From: Lotus japonicus
Lineage: Eukaryota; Streptophyta; Magnoliopsida; Fabales; Fabaceae
Length of the DNA stretch: 64,000 nucleotides
Direction of reading: 5' to 3'
Assembly (NCBI RefSeq): GCF_012489685.1
Contig: NC_080043.1
Span: forward strand, 78,880,292 to 78,944,291
The position numbers were made by a program, and so were the translations under genes. Positions 21,605-33,559 of this stretch are shown here, one piece after another (the stretch's first letter is position 1; each line of letters opens with the position of its first letter). The notes under the pieces were generated by a model. The model ran no database searches, was not told the origin of the DNA, and saw only the letters and a program-made list of their open reading frames with translations.

Positions 21605-24600
21605 TCATCGCATGCTACCCTCTCGTAAGACATCAATCATATTGTATACTCTCTTGGGATCCTTTTCTGCAATCTGCATACAGCAAATAATTCAGACTCA
21701 AGACGGCGAATGGTTTATGTATAATTCATGATAACTACTTAGCATGGTAGAATGACATATTGTGATGATATTATAATTATCAGAAACTTATAAAGCTTTC
21801 CTACCATGACTGTAGTGTTATGGTATGACATGTTTGCTTTGGGGCTAATGACATCCAGTTCAGGGTGATGAACAACACCCTACTAGTTATGTTTTTTTAA
21901 AATGAAGAACACACCTAATGATAGATTAAGATGGATAAATGGAAGAATACGAACCTTCTTAGCAAGAAAAATTACAGCATCAACAGTGCCCTCCGCGTAT
22001 ATTGATCTACCACAAACATTATGTTGAAATTCAAATGAAACTCTGCAACAATTTTTTAAAAGAAACATCAGAAAGATATAGTTAGTGACTGACAGGAAGA
22101 AATATGTCAAGACGTATAACAGAACATGAGATTAAAATGAAAATGTTTACTCTTACGTATCATCTGGTGATGTCAAATGATACATATGAAAGGCATGACC
22201 CGCCAAATGCTCCTCTGGGACTCCCACCATTTCAAGTTGTTGCTGGGGATCCCTGATCAATTCTATCTAAAAAATTCATTGGAAAGAATTAAAGTTAAAA
22301 AAATAAATCCAATAAGAATCCGTAGTCCTTCTAATACAAAGTCTACAGCGGTGATATCTGTATAAAGAAAAGAATGGCAACACTGGTAATTTTTCAGTGC
22401 AGATTGTGAGCCAGCCAATGTGAAGTTAAGCACGTTATTTTAACCTTAATTTTATATCATCATCTTAGCAAAATTAAGTGAGAGGCACTAAACAGGACAA
22501 CCTACAAAAAAATGTACTGATAACTAGCAGTAGCATGTGATTAAACCAGAAAGACCTCCATGTGAACTACAACTGATAGTAAGACATACATGTTCAGCAA
22601 GACATACATGTTCAGCAAGAGAGAAGTTTAAGGACAGTCGAGACAAAACTGTGATGTACCATAATGAACCATGCAGTATGATCTAACGCACCTCATCCAT
22701 ATCAAAAGATACTCCAAGTTTGTGGAAACAAGAAATTACAGCTTTTGCAGTACCAGATGCATCAACTTTGCTTGCTTGATGAGACTCCAAAACCTACAAT
22801 CTTGGAAGAATGCATCAGATTTTAACATTACATAAAACAGAAGCTTATTTAAAAGAAGAGAAACACTTGAGCTAATTGTTCATGAAACCTAGTCTGATTT
22901 TAACTTTTTCTTTAGCATTCATATAAGCAAGATTTGCTCTCCCTGACCAAAACACAATCCCAAAGAACGGCCAAATCATAGAACTAGTAGCAAAATAGGG
23001 TATGGTGTACAATTTTGTGTTCAGAGAAAAATATAATGCCATACTTTTTGGCTTGGCAATAGGTCTGGTAATAATTTCAGTATAACTACAACTTCTCTTT
23101 CCAATACAAGAAGCAAGACAGTACTCTCCAGAACAAGCATTGCTAGAGTAAGCAATTTGAGCAACTGATTTACTTGCATCACAAGCAGCTTATAGTAAGC
23201 TAATCTAAGCAGTTTATGAAAATTAGCTCAATACAGCATATAGGTAGGTACACCCAAGCACCTGCCTAATGCTTACGCTATAAAATAAGCTTCATGCAGC
23301 CTTACTGCCTTAGTCAGATTTAGTTTCTGTGGGAATAGAATTGAAATTGATGCAAGATGACATAGCCCCCCCACCCCCACACACACCATCACATCAGACT
23401 ATGCGGAGACAATTCAAGGGGTGTGTTAGGATTTCGAAGTTCCTAACAAAACCCTCCCAAAGCCCCTGAAATGTCAATGCAGTAAGAATTACCTTTAAGG
23501 AATACCCAGAAAAGGCTCCAGGAAATTGCTCTGCCATAATTTCCATTGCTGCAAGGAAAGCAACTACCTAAAGGAAACAAGTATAGAACATAAGGTTGAT
23601 AAAGTACAGGGAGTATATAAAGGAAAAATTGAAAAATGAGCAAGGCTCCCCGAAATTATGAGATACCTGCTTTCCCATTTGCGGGGAAATCACAGCATAA
23701 AGCTTTGCGTCTTCAACAGTCTTATTCAACAAGTCCCTATCTCCACCAGTGGTCCCCATCACAAAGGGCACCCCAACCTTAGAGTATAATTCTGCATTGC
23801 CTGCACATGAGAAAGAATTCATAATTAGCAGCAAGACCACTAGAGTCTTCATAAAACATCCATAATCCAAGATTGTATAATTAAGTCAGGACACATGTCT
23901 GGAATTGCAGAATCATAACATGAACTGATCTATGAGAAGAACAAGAAAAGCCCACATACCCTATGCTGTGGAATATAATATTCTCCATTCCTGTGTTTAA
24001 AATGTATAAAGTTTTGTGCCAAAAAAATGCAGAGTTACATTTTAAGATAAATCACAATGAAGGCATGGAAAATATATGACTTTGTAAAATGTGCTTTTTC
24101 CTTTACTTTGTTGAATGTGACATATTCATAATTTACATTAAAAACAAAATGATAGAGCGAGAAAGAGGGAGGAAAGATTAAGTTCTTGCTTCCACCCAAT
24201 GATGAGAAAATATGCTTCAAAGTACATACCATTAACTGCAGTTGGCACTGTGTAGTCCACAACAATCAAATTTGGATATTTATCAAGGATAGATACAAGC
24301 ACACTCTCTCTATCAGAAGGACCTTGCACAAGAAACTCCTTTCCGCAGACCTGAAAAGTCTGTCCAGACTCCTCTTCACACCCAAATGACACAGGAACAA
24401 CATGCAGTCCAGCAGCTTCTGCCGCATTAATGACAGCCTTTCCCATTTTTCCAGTACATGCATTAACCTGAATAGCATAAACTTAAATTATTATTTGTGT
24501 TTTACAGCTAGTTTTTTGAAAAGGTGAGCATGTAAACTAGGGAAATTCAAACAACAAATTATGGATCGGTTAGGAAACAGAGTTCTGCATAGCGGACTTT

Positions 24601-25793
24601 ATTCGACGTGTAGCACAAACTTACATAAATATATATGTCTTACAGCTAGTTTTTATTAAAGGTAGCATGTAAACTAGGGATATTCAAACAACAAATTATG
24701 ACTCGGTAAGGAAACAGATTTCTGTATAGCGGACTTCACTCGTGTAGGAGTCATTAAAAAAGCACCCCCAAGTGAGGATTAGGTTCACAGCCATAGGGTA
24801 TGGGAACACCTTGTGGTCTTACCCAAAAGTAAAAGATATCCACATTCAAATGAAAAAGCTTTAAAGTCGGTGAAAATAACAAAGCTGAGGCAAGAAATAG
24901 AAAAGGAAAATTAAGAGGAGTAAGACTTGACGGAAGATTGACGCTTGCAGAAGTGATTACGCATTATGTGTTAAAATACAGAGTTTAGTATGTTACATAT
25001 GATAGAAGTAAACAAACAGAGAATACTTATATGGTGAATCTGGTTTAGAATCAAACAAGATAAAACGGCAACCCCAAAATTTTAAGACCAATCTCTTTTT
25101 TTTAATGAAAGTCATAAAATTCTACACCTTGAGGTACATAGTTGACTCATAACAATTTAGAAGCAATGATATAAGCAGTGTTCTATCTTCTAAGTACAAA
25201 TTGAAACACTAAATCTATTCATTCACCTAGCAACCAACTATGAGTGAAGAGATTGAAATAACATGATAGGCACCTTCAGATAATAGATTTAGTTAGTTAA
25301 CAAAATAATAGCTAGTTAGTGGGTTAATAAATAAGGCATGTTGAGGTGTCTAGTCATTTGAGAAAGTATCCACTTTATCTGCAATAAAGGGAGGATTTTC
25401 CTATTGAAATGAACCTCACTTGAGGTAAAATAAAAACAAGGTTCTCCCTCACAATTTGAAGCAATGCAATATGAAATAGCAGCATTTGAGAAAGTAGGGT
25501 AAACCAAATAAAGATAAAAACTTGAGCACTGAAACAAGGACCCAAAAGCTAGAAAAAACATGGGTAGTCACCATAATTGGAATGCCAGCATTCTGAGGCG
25601 AAGAAGGCGCGGTTTTTTCAAGAAAAGTCTGAACCGGTGTGGCAGCCATTGACACTATAGGGAACGAACGCGATCTCCTCTTCTGCGAAATGGGGACACT
25701 GCTCCTTGTACTGGCTCCATTGGAGAAGAAGGCGAGCTGATTGGGGTGACTGTGGAGCACATTGGTTGCGGTTTTCATCGTGAACGTTGCCAT
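21605..25793 (-). CDS. DAPB: 4-hydroxy-tetrahydrodipicolinate reductase, plastid
   Basis: Reduces hydroxy-tetrahydrodipicolinate with NAD(P)H, the second committed step of lysine synthesis from aspartate, in plastids. Exons (minus): 25793-25572, 24467-24230, 23800-23667, 23567-23493, 22793-22692, 22266-22157, 22042-21955, 21673-21605. All phases close, giving 345 residues, typical of the plant enzyme. Residues 1-50 are Ser/Thr/Arg-rich, as in a transit peptide. The Rossmann entry IPIMVNACTGKMGKAV spans the exon 1/2 junction. VVDYTVPTAVN, GVPFVMGTTGGDRD and MGKQVVAFLAAMEIMAE follow. The substrate loop reads ESHQASKVDASGTAKAV (about 226-242), the plant form of the bacterial HxxKxDxPSGTA motif, keeping the key Lys and the SGT turn. 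It ends FEFQHNVCGRSIYAEGTVDA and YNMIDVLREGSMR. Intron 1 (1.1 kb) holds a local duplication. No upstream partner gene is adjacent. Confidence 0.95.
22583..22621. repeat. 19-bp tandem duplication in a DAPB intron
   Basis: ACATACATGTTCAGCAAG occurs twice in tandem in the intron between DAPB exons 5 and 6. It lies well away from both splice sites. Confidence 0.75.
24500..24750. repeat. Direct duplication of about 105 bp in DAPB intron 1
   Basis: A block beginning TTTTACAGCTAGTTTTT and ending with GTAAGGAAACAGA..TAGCGGACTT occurs at about 24500-24611. It recurs, with some substitutions, at about 24642-24745. Both copies are intronic and noncoding. Confidence 0.7.
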
Positions 25794-25799
25794 TGAAGG

Positions 25800-27116
25800 T
25801 GAGAGTGAGAGACTGAGCTCAATATGGGGGTTTAGGGTTTTTGTAATTAAAGAAATGGGTATTTGTAATTAAACAAAAAAAAGGTGTACAAGTAGTGTTT
25901 TTAAAAGGTGATGAAAAGGTGAGAGTTTGTTAGCATTATTCTTTAATTTATCGATCAACAGCTTCATTGACTAGTACTAAACGATAAATGACTAACTACA
26001 AAATTTTTAACATTTAGTGAACTTTTAACTTCTGAGTTTTAGCTTATGAGTGAGTATGAATTTGATTAAGCGCAAATCATGAAACTAGACACGCATTTAA
26101 GGTTTGAGATAAAAATTTGTGGTCAAGTTTCTTATTATGATTTCTTACATGGCTCATTGCTATATGTAAATCCTCTTATGCGTTTAAGAATGAGATGGGT
26201 CTCAAAATTCGTAGGTGTTGTGAAAAATACCTGTCATAGGTAGGGTAAAAGTTTGCTAGATGGGTATGAGATTGGATATAGATATATATCCGATTGGATA
26301 TAGATATATATCCGCAAAAAATGTGGGCGTGAGTATTATAGCACCCAACTCACCTATACGCACACACATCATCATTATTATTATTAATTTATTATAGTTT
26401 TGATAGTATATTAACAAACTTAAAATTATAACTTTCCAACCTACTTTTTTTTTCATTAAAAAAAACTTTTTTTTAAATAAGTGAGTAAATAAGGTCTTAA
26501 TATTTTACTATTTACTGTCACTAATTTTTATTCTTATTTGTTTTTGAAATAGGTAAGTTAGTGCTTACAACTTTATGACTATATTAAAAAATCTAAGATT
26601 ATAGATTTAAAATTTTTAACTTTTCGCTTACTGGTTTAAAAAATAAATAAATTTTGTTGAATGATTTTACTTATTAAGTTTTTAGATGATATTTTATATT
26701 TTTAACATTTTTTATAATAACAATTATATTTTTATTTCCTATTGAAAAATGGAAATAATAAAAGTTATATTTTAGTTAGTTAAATTATGAATAATGAATA
26801 TGAATATAAGTACTTTGAGAATATGAGGGTAGACTTTTAAATTGTTGACCATGCATATATGAGGACGAGTACATATAATTTTAAAAAATGTGAATATGAA
26901 AATGAACATTATAGCACCCTACCCAAACTCTACTCATTCTTGCCCACATATGTGTTGTTCATTGAATCTCTCTTGCTTCTTTATTTAGCTTCCATCTCCT
27001 ATACACAAGTACCTAAAGTTACCCTAGCAGGCTAGCACCCTTGATTGACCATACACCAAAAAAGAAACACATGACATGATATACAAGAAATGGACAACAA
27101 TGGGCAGCATGATTGA
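25800..27116. other. DAPB promoter side and intergenic AT-rich DNA
   Basis: The 5' leader and promoter of the minus-strand DAPB gene should lie in the first few hundred bases. GATTGGATATAGATATATATCC is tandemly repeated near 26269-26312. No gene is seen in the rest. Confidence 0.5.
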
Positions 27117-27125
27117 TAAGTCCAT

Positions 27126-28142
27126 GAGTAATGTTACTCACACACCTCTCTTTTGAGGTGTGTGAGGTGAAATGATGAGAGAGATAGGAAGAAAAGAAAA
27201 AGTAAGGGAGATGTTAAGCTAAAAACTACGAGGACTACGACTCTCGACATCATGGTGCAAAGGTGGGTTCTCGACAGCAAGGGCTATGGCGAAACCGGCA
27301 ACTCAGCATACGGTGCCCCTCAAAGTCAAGTTAGTAAGAGTTATATCTCGACAAACTCAGCAGATGAAGAAATCTCGATCATCTTAATGGAAAAGGCAGT
27401 TACCGAGTAACAAGTAACTACAAGCACGTGCATATACCCACGATGCCACGAATAGCAACGGTTGCCCACGACTCAGAACCACCCACGTGGCAATAGAGTA
27501 ACGTGCTCGAAGACCAGCGGCTAAACGTGGGGCATGGCGCCAAAATTCAAAACCCACGAAGCCATCATGCACCCAAGAAAAACCGCCAAGAACGTGGGCA
27601 AGGACAGCACTATAAATAGAAGAAGCAGCAGCAGAAAGAGAGGTTCCCAACTCAAAACTCCGAAAGTTCACCAAAAAGCTCTAAACGTCCGCATCAATGA
27701 GACTCAGAGAGCAAAACGTGATGATGGAGGAGTATGTTGCAGAACCAACGCTTTAGTTTTCTTGCATTTAAGTTTGTTAATTCCCCAGTTCTTCTACGCA
27801 TTTCCCTGTCGAGATCTTCATCTTTTTGTAGTTTTTATGTTATTTTGATGTATGTGATTTCTTTGTAATTGACCCGTGTGTAATGAAATTCAGTTCTGTT
27901 TAAACCAACTTGGTGTTGTCGAAAAAGCATTCACACACACAACACTTTGGCAAAGCGTTTTCTCAAAAGGACCCCGAATCTAAACTTCCTTTAGTCGAAC
28001 TAAGAGGATATTTGTTTACCAAAAAACCACGTAAGTAGGAGAGAAAGTATGAGATGTGATAGATGATAAGAGGAGAGAGATAGAAACAAAAAGAGGTGGA
28101 AATGAAGTGTTTTAAAAATGAGGTGTGTATATATCATTACTC
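27126..28142. mobile_element. MULE-type MITE carrying a nested insertion
   Basis: The ends are GAGTAATG..CACACACCTC and an inverted GAGGTGTGT..CATTACTC. TAAGTCCAT flanks both sides exactly (27117-27125 and 28143-28151), a 9-bp Mutator-type duplication. The purine-rich arms are interrupted from about 27212 to 28030 by a separate insertion. Confidence 0.78.
27212..28030 (+). mobile_element. LTR-like insertion with TATA box (unclassified)
   Basis: A GC-richer unit starts TGTTAAGCTAAAAAC and carries several ACGT/G-box cores (GCACGTGC near 27425, CCACGTGG near 27484). A TATAAATAG box lies near 27611, followed by a leader-like stretch. GTAAGGGAGA (27202-27211) and GTAAGTAGGAGA (28031-28042) flank it. 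The start, promoter and size fit a solo LTR, but the right end does not show a clean CA, so the class is open. An open frame at 27534-27848 has no recognisable content. Confidence 0.45.
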
Positions 28143-28944
28143 TAAGTCCATACATGATGCATGAATAGTTACTGCTACACGATTCCTTTCGTGAGTAAGT
28201 TAACAATTGCAGGAACATGCCTCACTTGGTAAATATCTATCTATCCCGAGCTAAGTAAACGAATTTTCACTCTTCTTTCAACGTCGACACTTTGTTTTGT
28301 TTTAAAAAACTGATGTGCTTAATTTTATTTTTATATAAGTAAAACGCGTCCACAATTAAACTATGTATCGCTGGCAATCAATAAACTATGGCTATTTGTT
28401 AAATTAAGAACAAATTTATGATTAAGATATCATCTATTGGTTACATCTAAAGAACAAGGAAAATGTTCTTTTCACTAGTTTCACCTCCAATTGATGCACA
28501 CACAAAACTTAGATTTTTGGCTATTCAATATATTCCATACATTATGATATTAATATGAGTGTCTTAATATCACGTTAAGTAAATAAGTTTCTTCCAACAA
28601 ATTATTTTTTCATAGAAAAATTCTGAACTAAGTACAATTTAACTATCTATCATATCTATCAGTTATGCTAGAGTGTATTACAAATGAGATTTACTTTGAC
28701 TTATTTGGTTTGGTGGATGAGTTTTAAATTTTTAATTATAGAACCGACCACGCAATATTTAATTTGGGTAGAAAAAGTGGTGGAGGTAGGAGAGGAGCAA
28801 AGAAACGAAACAGAAGAGATATCATAGGTGGAAGAAAAAGAGAAACTGGTCTCCTTAAACTCTCAATCTCTTCCCAACAGTTTGGAGAATGGATGAGCAT
28901 GGCTATTGCTGCTGAATTGATCATCATCGTACATCAACCAGAGG

Positions 28945-30589
28945 ATGTCACAAGCTGATGTCTCTTACTGGTCATTCTCCCTCCCTTCTTTTTTCTTATA
29001 TTTCCTTCCAACAATTCCTTAGTTATTTTTCTCATACACTAATATTAGCTTTATATGCTATGGTGGTTTATGTAATTTGCAAATTCTTCTCTATTTCTTT
29101 CTTGGTTTTGATTCTTGCTGCATGTTTTGTTGCTTCTTGTTGCCTGATTAGGTAATCTTGTATGCTTTGGCTGTCTTTGTTTGTCTGTTCACATTATTTG
29201 TCATTAAGGTTTCAAAATTTTCCATTGGATCAGTTTATTTCCAGGGCTAGATTTTCTGATCCCATTGTCAACTGAGGTGGGTGTTTATCTGAATGTTGTC
29301 TTGACTTGGTCCTTGATGTTTAACACCAAGTTGCATGAGACTATTAAAGTATAAACCCATAAACAGAGAGAGATAAGATAATACTAATTAATTGGAACCC
29401 TCTTACAAATTGATTAAGCATAGAGAAATAGTGGCAAACTTGCACAGGTCTAATGAGGCTAACACTGTGATTCGCGAGGACACTGAACTAAGTAGTCAGA
29501 ACGCTGTGGCTTGTGATTTGAGATGGAGAACTTAAGTACAAGTGATGGAGGGTGAAATCGCAGAACGAAGGATCTGAGTGAGAAGAGTAAGTACCTTAGG
29601 CTTGAAATTGCAGATGAAGGAGAATGATGAGACAAGAATGAAGAGAATGGATTCGCGAGTCGCAGAGAATGAAATAGCATAGAATGAAGACAGGAATGAA
29701 GGAGAGTACAATGTGGAATCGTTGAGAATGTAGAAATTGCTGAGAAATTGTAGATTGGGGTTCATGTTGCAGATTAGGGTTTGATTCAGCTTTCAAAGAG
29801 GGATTAGGTTTTGATGTGCAGAAATAAGAGTCTCCACATCAACGAGAATGATTGTTTCGAATGAGTAAGATTTTTCAGTTTGGATAAAACGGGTACCCGA
29901 ACTGGAACATGAAATGGGTACTCAAACTAATAAAGTGGAGATGAAACGGATCGGTTCAATTATTTTGTAAGTAATTTGGTTCAGTAGAGTTGAGTTTTTT
30001 GCACAGTCTTACTAATTAGCACTATATGGGTAATGTCTGTTTCACATTTGCTATTAACAAAATAATATAAATTTGGTTATGCAAGTTTATTATAAAACGT
30101 AATGAAAGAAAAATTTGTTGACTACCTATTCTGCATAGAGCACAACTCAGCTTGCTGAATTTTTCTGCTTGATCTTTCATGATCACTTCTGTAAAATGCA
30201 TGACATTTGTAGATGTTTTATTCTGTTTCTGTAATTTGTATTATTACAGTTGTGGCTCTTGTGGATATCCTCTGAACTTGACATCCTCAAATCGAATCAC
30301 ATCTAACATTGCATCTGAATATAAGAGATCTGTTAAAAAGGGATCAATCTCTTTTGCTTCAGTTGATCTCAGCCGATTTACACAGGTTGATGAAATAAGT
30401 TGTTTCCCTGTCTCATGGTTTAATTCTTCAAAGACTAAACTGCTTTGCCGCAAATGTGGGGTTCATATTGGTTATGGTTACTGTAGAGAATCACCTGCTC
30501 TTTGTGGACTTGAGCCTTCCGTTTCATCTAGCTCTCAGGGAAAATTCATCATAAAGATTCGATCTCTACAGCCTTCAGAAGAGTCTTGA
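28945..30589 (+). CDS. Small CxxC protein, At4g08330-like
   Basis: A 121-residue protein of the uncharacterised plant family that includes Arabidopsis At4g08330, often annotated as chloroplastic; function unknown. Exon 1 is 28945-28970 (MSQADVSY), exon 2 is 30250-30589; 26 + 340 nt closes exactly. The start was chosen because the donor TACTG|GTCATT fits the acceptor TATTACAG and family members begin with a similar short polar leader before Y-x-C-G-x-C-G-Y. CGSCGYPLNL and LLCRKCGVHIGYG supply two CxxC pairs, probably a zinc site. RFTQVDEISCFP lies between them and the C-terminus is FIIKIRSLQPSEES. The stop is only 10 nt before the ATG of the F-box gene on the same strand. The 1.28-kb intron contains repeat-like DNA. 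The family match is strong; exon 1 is less certain. Confidence 0.75.
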
Positions 30590-30599
30590 AAAGGTTGAC

Positions 30600-31766
30600 A
30601 TGGGAGATCTTTCTAGCAATTGTACTACCTCCATCATGCACCTCCCGGACGATTGCCTTACGATTATTTTCCATGCTTTAGATAGTCGGACTGATCGTGA
30701 ATCATTTGGCCTGACTTGCCGCCGATGGCTTCACATTCAAGATTTCAACCGTCGGTCACTGCAATTTGAGTGTTCATTCACTGTATTAACTCGTACCTCT
30801 CTATCAGGAAAGAGTTTTGACATCCATACATTCCATCTCCATAGATTGCTGAGGCGCTTTCAACATTTAGAGTCTTTATCTCTATGTGGTTGCAGGGAGT
30901 TGAGTGATTCAGGACTGACACGTTTGCTAACTTATGGTTCAAATTTGCAAAAACTTTATCTAGATTGTTGTTTCAAAGTCACTGACTATGGGCTCTCCCT
31001 GGTTGCTTCTGGATGCCCCTCATTGACGACAATTAGTCTCTACCGGTGTCTCGGTGTTACTGATAAGGGGCTAGAGACTTTAGCAAGTGCTTGCCTATCT
31101 TTGAAATGCGTGAACATCTCATATTGCACACAAATATCAGACAAAGGATTAAAAACTCTTACAGAGCATTGTCGCCAGCTTCAGGCAGTCAACATATCGC
31201 ACTGTGATAGTATAACCGGCATCGGCTTTGGTGGCTGCTCAAAAACTCTAGCATGTGTAGAGGCTGAGTCTTGCAAGCTTACCCCAGAAGGGGTCATGGG
31301 AATTGTTAGTGGTGGTGGCATGGAATATCTAGATGTGTCTTGTTTAAGTTGGTCTGTTCTGGGAGATCCCTTGTCCGGAATAGGATTTTCCTCGCGCCTC
31401 AAAATCCTTAACTTTCGGCTGTGCAGAACTGTTTCTGATACTTCTGTTGTTGCAATTGCAAAAGGATGTCCTCTACTTGAAGAATGGAACTTAGCATTAT
31501 GCAATGAGGTTAGGATATCTGGATGGCAGGCCGTCGGGTTATACTGCCGGAATTTGAAGAGACTGCATGTTAATCGGTGCCACAATCTCTCCGATGGTGG
31601 CTTGCTGGCCTTACAGGATGGGTGCAGAAGTCTCACCATTTTGTACTTGAGTGGCTGTTCTCGCTTGACATCTATTGCATTAGAGTTATTCAAGTCTCAC
31701 AGACCTGATGTATGCATAAAGGAAGAAGAGGTAATGTCTATAAAGCCTAACTGGGAATTCAGATGA
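30600..31766 (+). CDS. FBL12: F-box/LRR protein, FBL12-like
   Basis: The substrate-recognition subunit of an SCF ubiquitin ligase; its target is unknown. It is an intronless ORF of 388 codons. The F-box is at about residues 12-50 (IMHLPDDCLTIIFHALDSRTDRESF..TCRRWLHIQ). It is followed by about ten cysteine-containing (AMN1-type) leucine-rich repeats, such as LESLSLCGCRELSDSGLTRL, LQKLYLDCCFKVTDYGLSLV and LKCVNISYCTQISDKGLKTL. The LRRs end near residue 370 before a short charged tail (CIKEEEVMSIKPNWEFR). Size and order match the plant FBL12 family. The ATG lies 10 nt after the stop of the At4g08330-like gene and in a different frame. No room remains for an ordinary intergenic promoter, so it either shares that gene's mRNA or has a promoter inside the upstream gene. 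Confidence 0.92.
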   Translation: MGDLSSNCTTSIMHLPDDCLTIIFHALDSRTDRESFGLTCRRWLHIQDFNRRSLQFECSFTVLTRTSLSGKSFDIHTFHLHRLLRRFQHLESLSLCGCRELSDSGLTRLLTYGSNLQKLYLDCCFKVTDYGLSLVASGCPSLTTISLYRCLGVTDKGLETLASACLSLKCVNISYCTQISDKGLKTLTEHCRQLQAVNISHCDSITGIGFGGCSKTLACVEAESCKLTPEGVMGIVSGGGMEYLDVSCLSWSVLGDPLSGIGFSSRLKILNFRLCRTVSDTSVVAIAKGCPLLEEWNLALCNEVRISGWQAVGLYCRNLKRLHVNRCHNLSDGGLLALQDGCRSLTILYLSGCSRLTSIALELFKSHRPDVCIKEEEVMSIKPNWEFR

Positions 31767-32500
31767 TACAAGATACATATTTGTAAACTATCTAGACATT
31801 CCAACTAAGCTTTAATCAGTTGTATGAAAAAATATTTATTTGTATAATTATTCTAGAACCTATGGTTGCTTCCAGTTATAAATTATTTGGATGCTAAGGA
31901 TGAACTTAAGTATATTCATTAAGGGACCCCAGTCCTGTCCCTTGAAATTTTTTACACTAGCTAGCAAGACCTTAATTGCACCTTGTTATGAGACAATTTA
32001 CATTCCCTTTATTTGTTCATTTAAGGGGGGAAATTATTATGAAGGGGAAAAGAAAAAAAAGAATGCACTTTTCAAAGATGATCAACGTTGCCAAGTCAAC
32101 GAGTGGGGGAGTGATCATCAGTTCAATCTTCTGCAACGGGTTATCACACTAAATCTACGATAACTTTTTTAGAAAATTTAATTAGAATTCTCTCTACAAT
32201 AAACCGCGCCCTCTTTTCTTCATTGAAGAACATTTTTGACTCTCAGACTCTCGTTGTTGCTTTCGCTCTCACATTCATCGGCAACACACTTTCACTCTCA
32301 TACTCGTCGCCCTCTTGCTCTCACTCTCATTTGTGTTGTTCAATCTTTCGACATTCAGTATCTATTTGATCTTGTTTTCAACATACATTATAGCTCTCAC
32401 CCTCGATCTCTCGTTGGTATTTGAAACCGGATCGGATACTCTCAATCTCTCATTGCTCTCAGTCTCGGTCTCTCTTAAATGAACTCAGATGCTCTCGCTC
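31767..32500. other. 3' flank of the F-box gene and CT-rich DNA
   Basis: The first ~150 bp is a plausible 3' UTR. 32200-32500 is CT-rich (CTCTCAGACTCTCG-like) with short open frames that match nothing I recognise. Confidence 0.45.
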
Positions 32501-32504
32501 TCAC

Positions 32505-33553
32505 TTAAGTCATTTTTCCTTAGAAGACAAAGTCAAGATGCTGCTCCAACATGCTCATGAAGGTGTTCAAGAACTCATATCTAGATTTGTATGTGTCTGT
32601 TTTGCATGAGACATGTAACATTTAAAAGATGTTATCCACAATTGTTATTACAGAGATCAAGATGTAATTCTAATGTTTAGATGGTTAAAAAATACATCAA
32701 AATTGCCAAGAAAAAAAAGTTAAAACTTCACATAAAAAATTAACATTTGGTCAACTATCCATTTGTCTCACATTAGCCAAGTTTCTACGCTCTCCCCTTA
32801 TATAAAGAGAGCTCTCTCCACTCCTTAGGAATATAATAAGAATCCAATAAAATATAAGACCATTTTGGATGGATCACGCGAGTGCAATGCTCGCATTCTT
32901 ATCTTAGTTTTTGGAGGGATGCTGCTACAACTACAAGGTCAAATTTGTTGGAGGCTTGGAGCCAGAAGTTGGGATGACCTTTTTTCTTCCTTTTATAAAT
33001 TTCATCTCGAAATTCTAATTTTCAATTTGAGATGAGATTTATAAATGAAGGTCAAGACCTGTCTCAACTACTAACTGCACCTCCAACAAATTTAACCTTA
33101 TAGAAGCATTGAACCAGCGTGATCTAAGATGAATTTGTGAAAAAAAAGCAATGAATTTAACATTGCATAAGCATTAGGAGTGTCAATTTTAGACATTGGT
33201 CTTATATTTTATCAGATGTCTAAGATGTGGAGAGAGCTCCTTTTATATAGGTGAAGAAGAAGGAAGAGTGTAGAAACTTGTCCAATATGAGACTAAATTG
33301 GTAGTTAACCAAATGTTGACTTTTGATGTGAAACTTCAACTTTTCTTTGTGATGTGTTTTTGTAACTATCTAAACATTAGAATTACTTATTGGTGTACAT
33401 AATAAGAATTGTAGTTAACAACAATATCTTTTAAATGTTACTAGCGTTCAAAACAGACACCTACATCTCTTGATATGAGTTCTTGAATACGTATTCCTTG
33501 AAAATATGTAATAACAACATCTTGACTACGTCTTCTAAGGAAAAAATGACTTA
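32505..33553. repeat. Palindrome of about 1.05 kb, promoter-like in both arms
   Basis: The left arm (32505-about 33020) reads AAGTCATTTTTCCTTAGAAGAC, GTGTTCAAGAACTCATATC, AACATTTAAAAGAT, CCCTTATATAAAGAGAGC and onward. The right arm (about 33035-33553) is its reverse complement at very roughly 75-85% identity by eye. The centre is a tighter inner repeat (TATAAATTTCATCTCGAAATT against AATTTGAGATGAGATTTATA). Each arm has a TATATAAA box (32799-32806 on +, 33241-33249 on -), pointing toward the centre. A third, single copy lies at 9040-9600. No coding sequence. Confidence 0.75.
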
Positions 33554-33559
33554 GTAAAT

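Noticed and set aside
23568..23870. 100-codon minus-strand ORF
   Set aside because: DAPB exon 3 with intron on both sides; replaced by the spliced model.
31181..31693. 170-codon minus-strand ORF
   Set aside because: Antisense shadow of the F-box/LRR gene.
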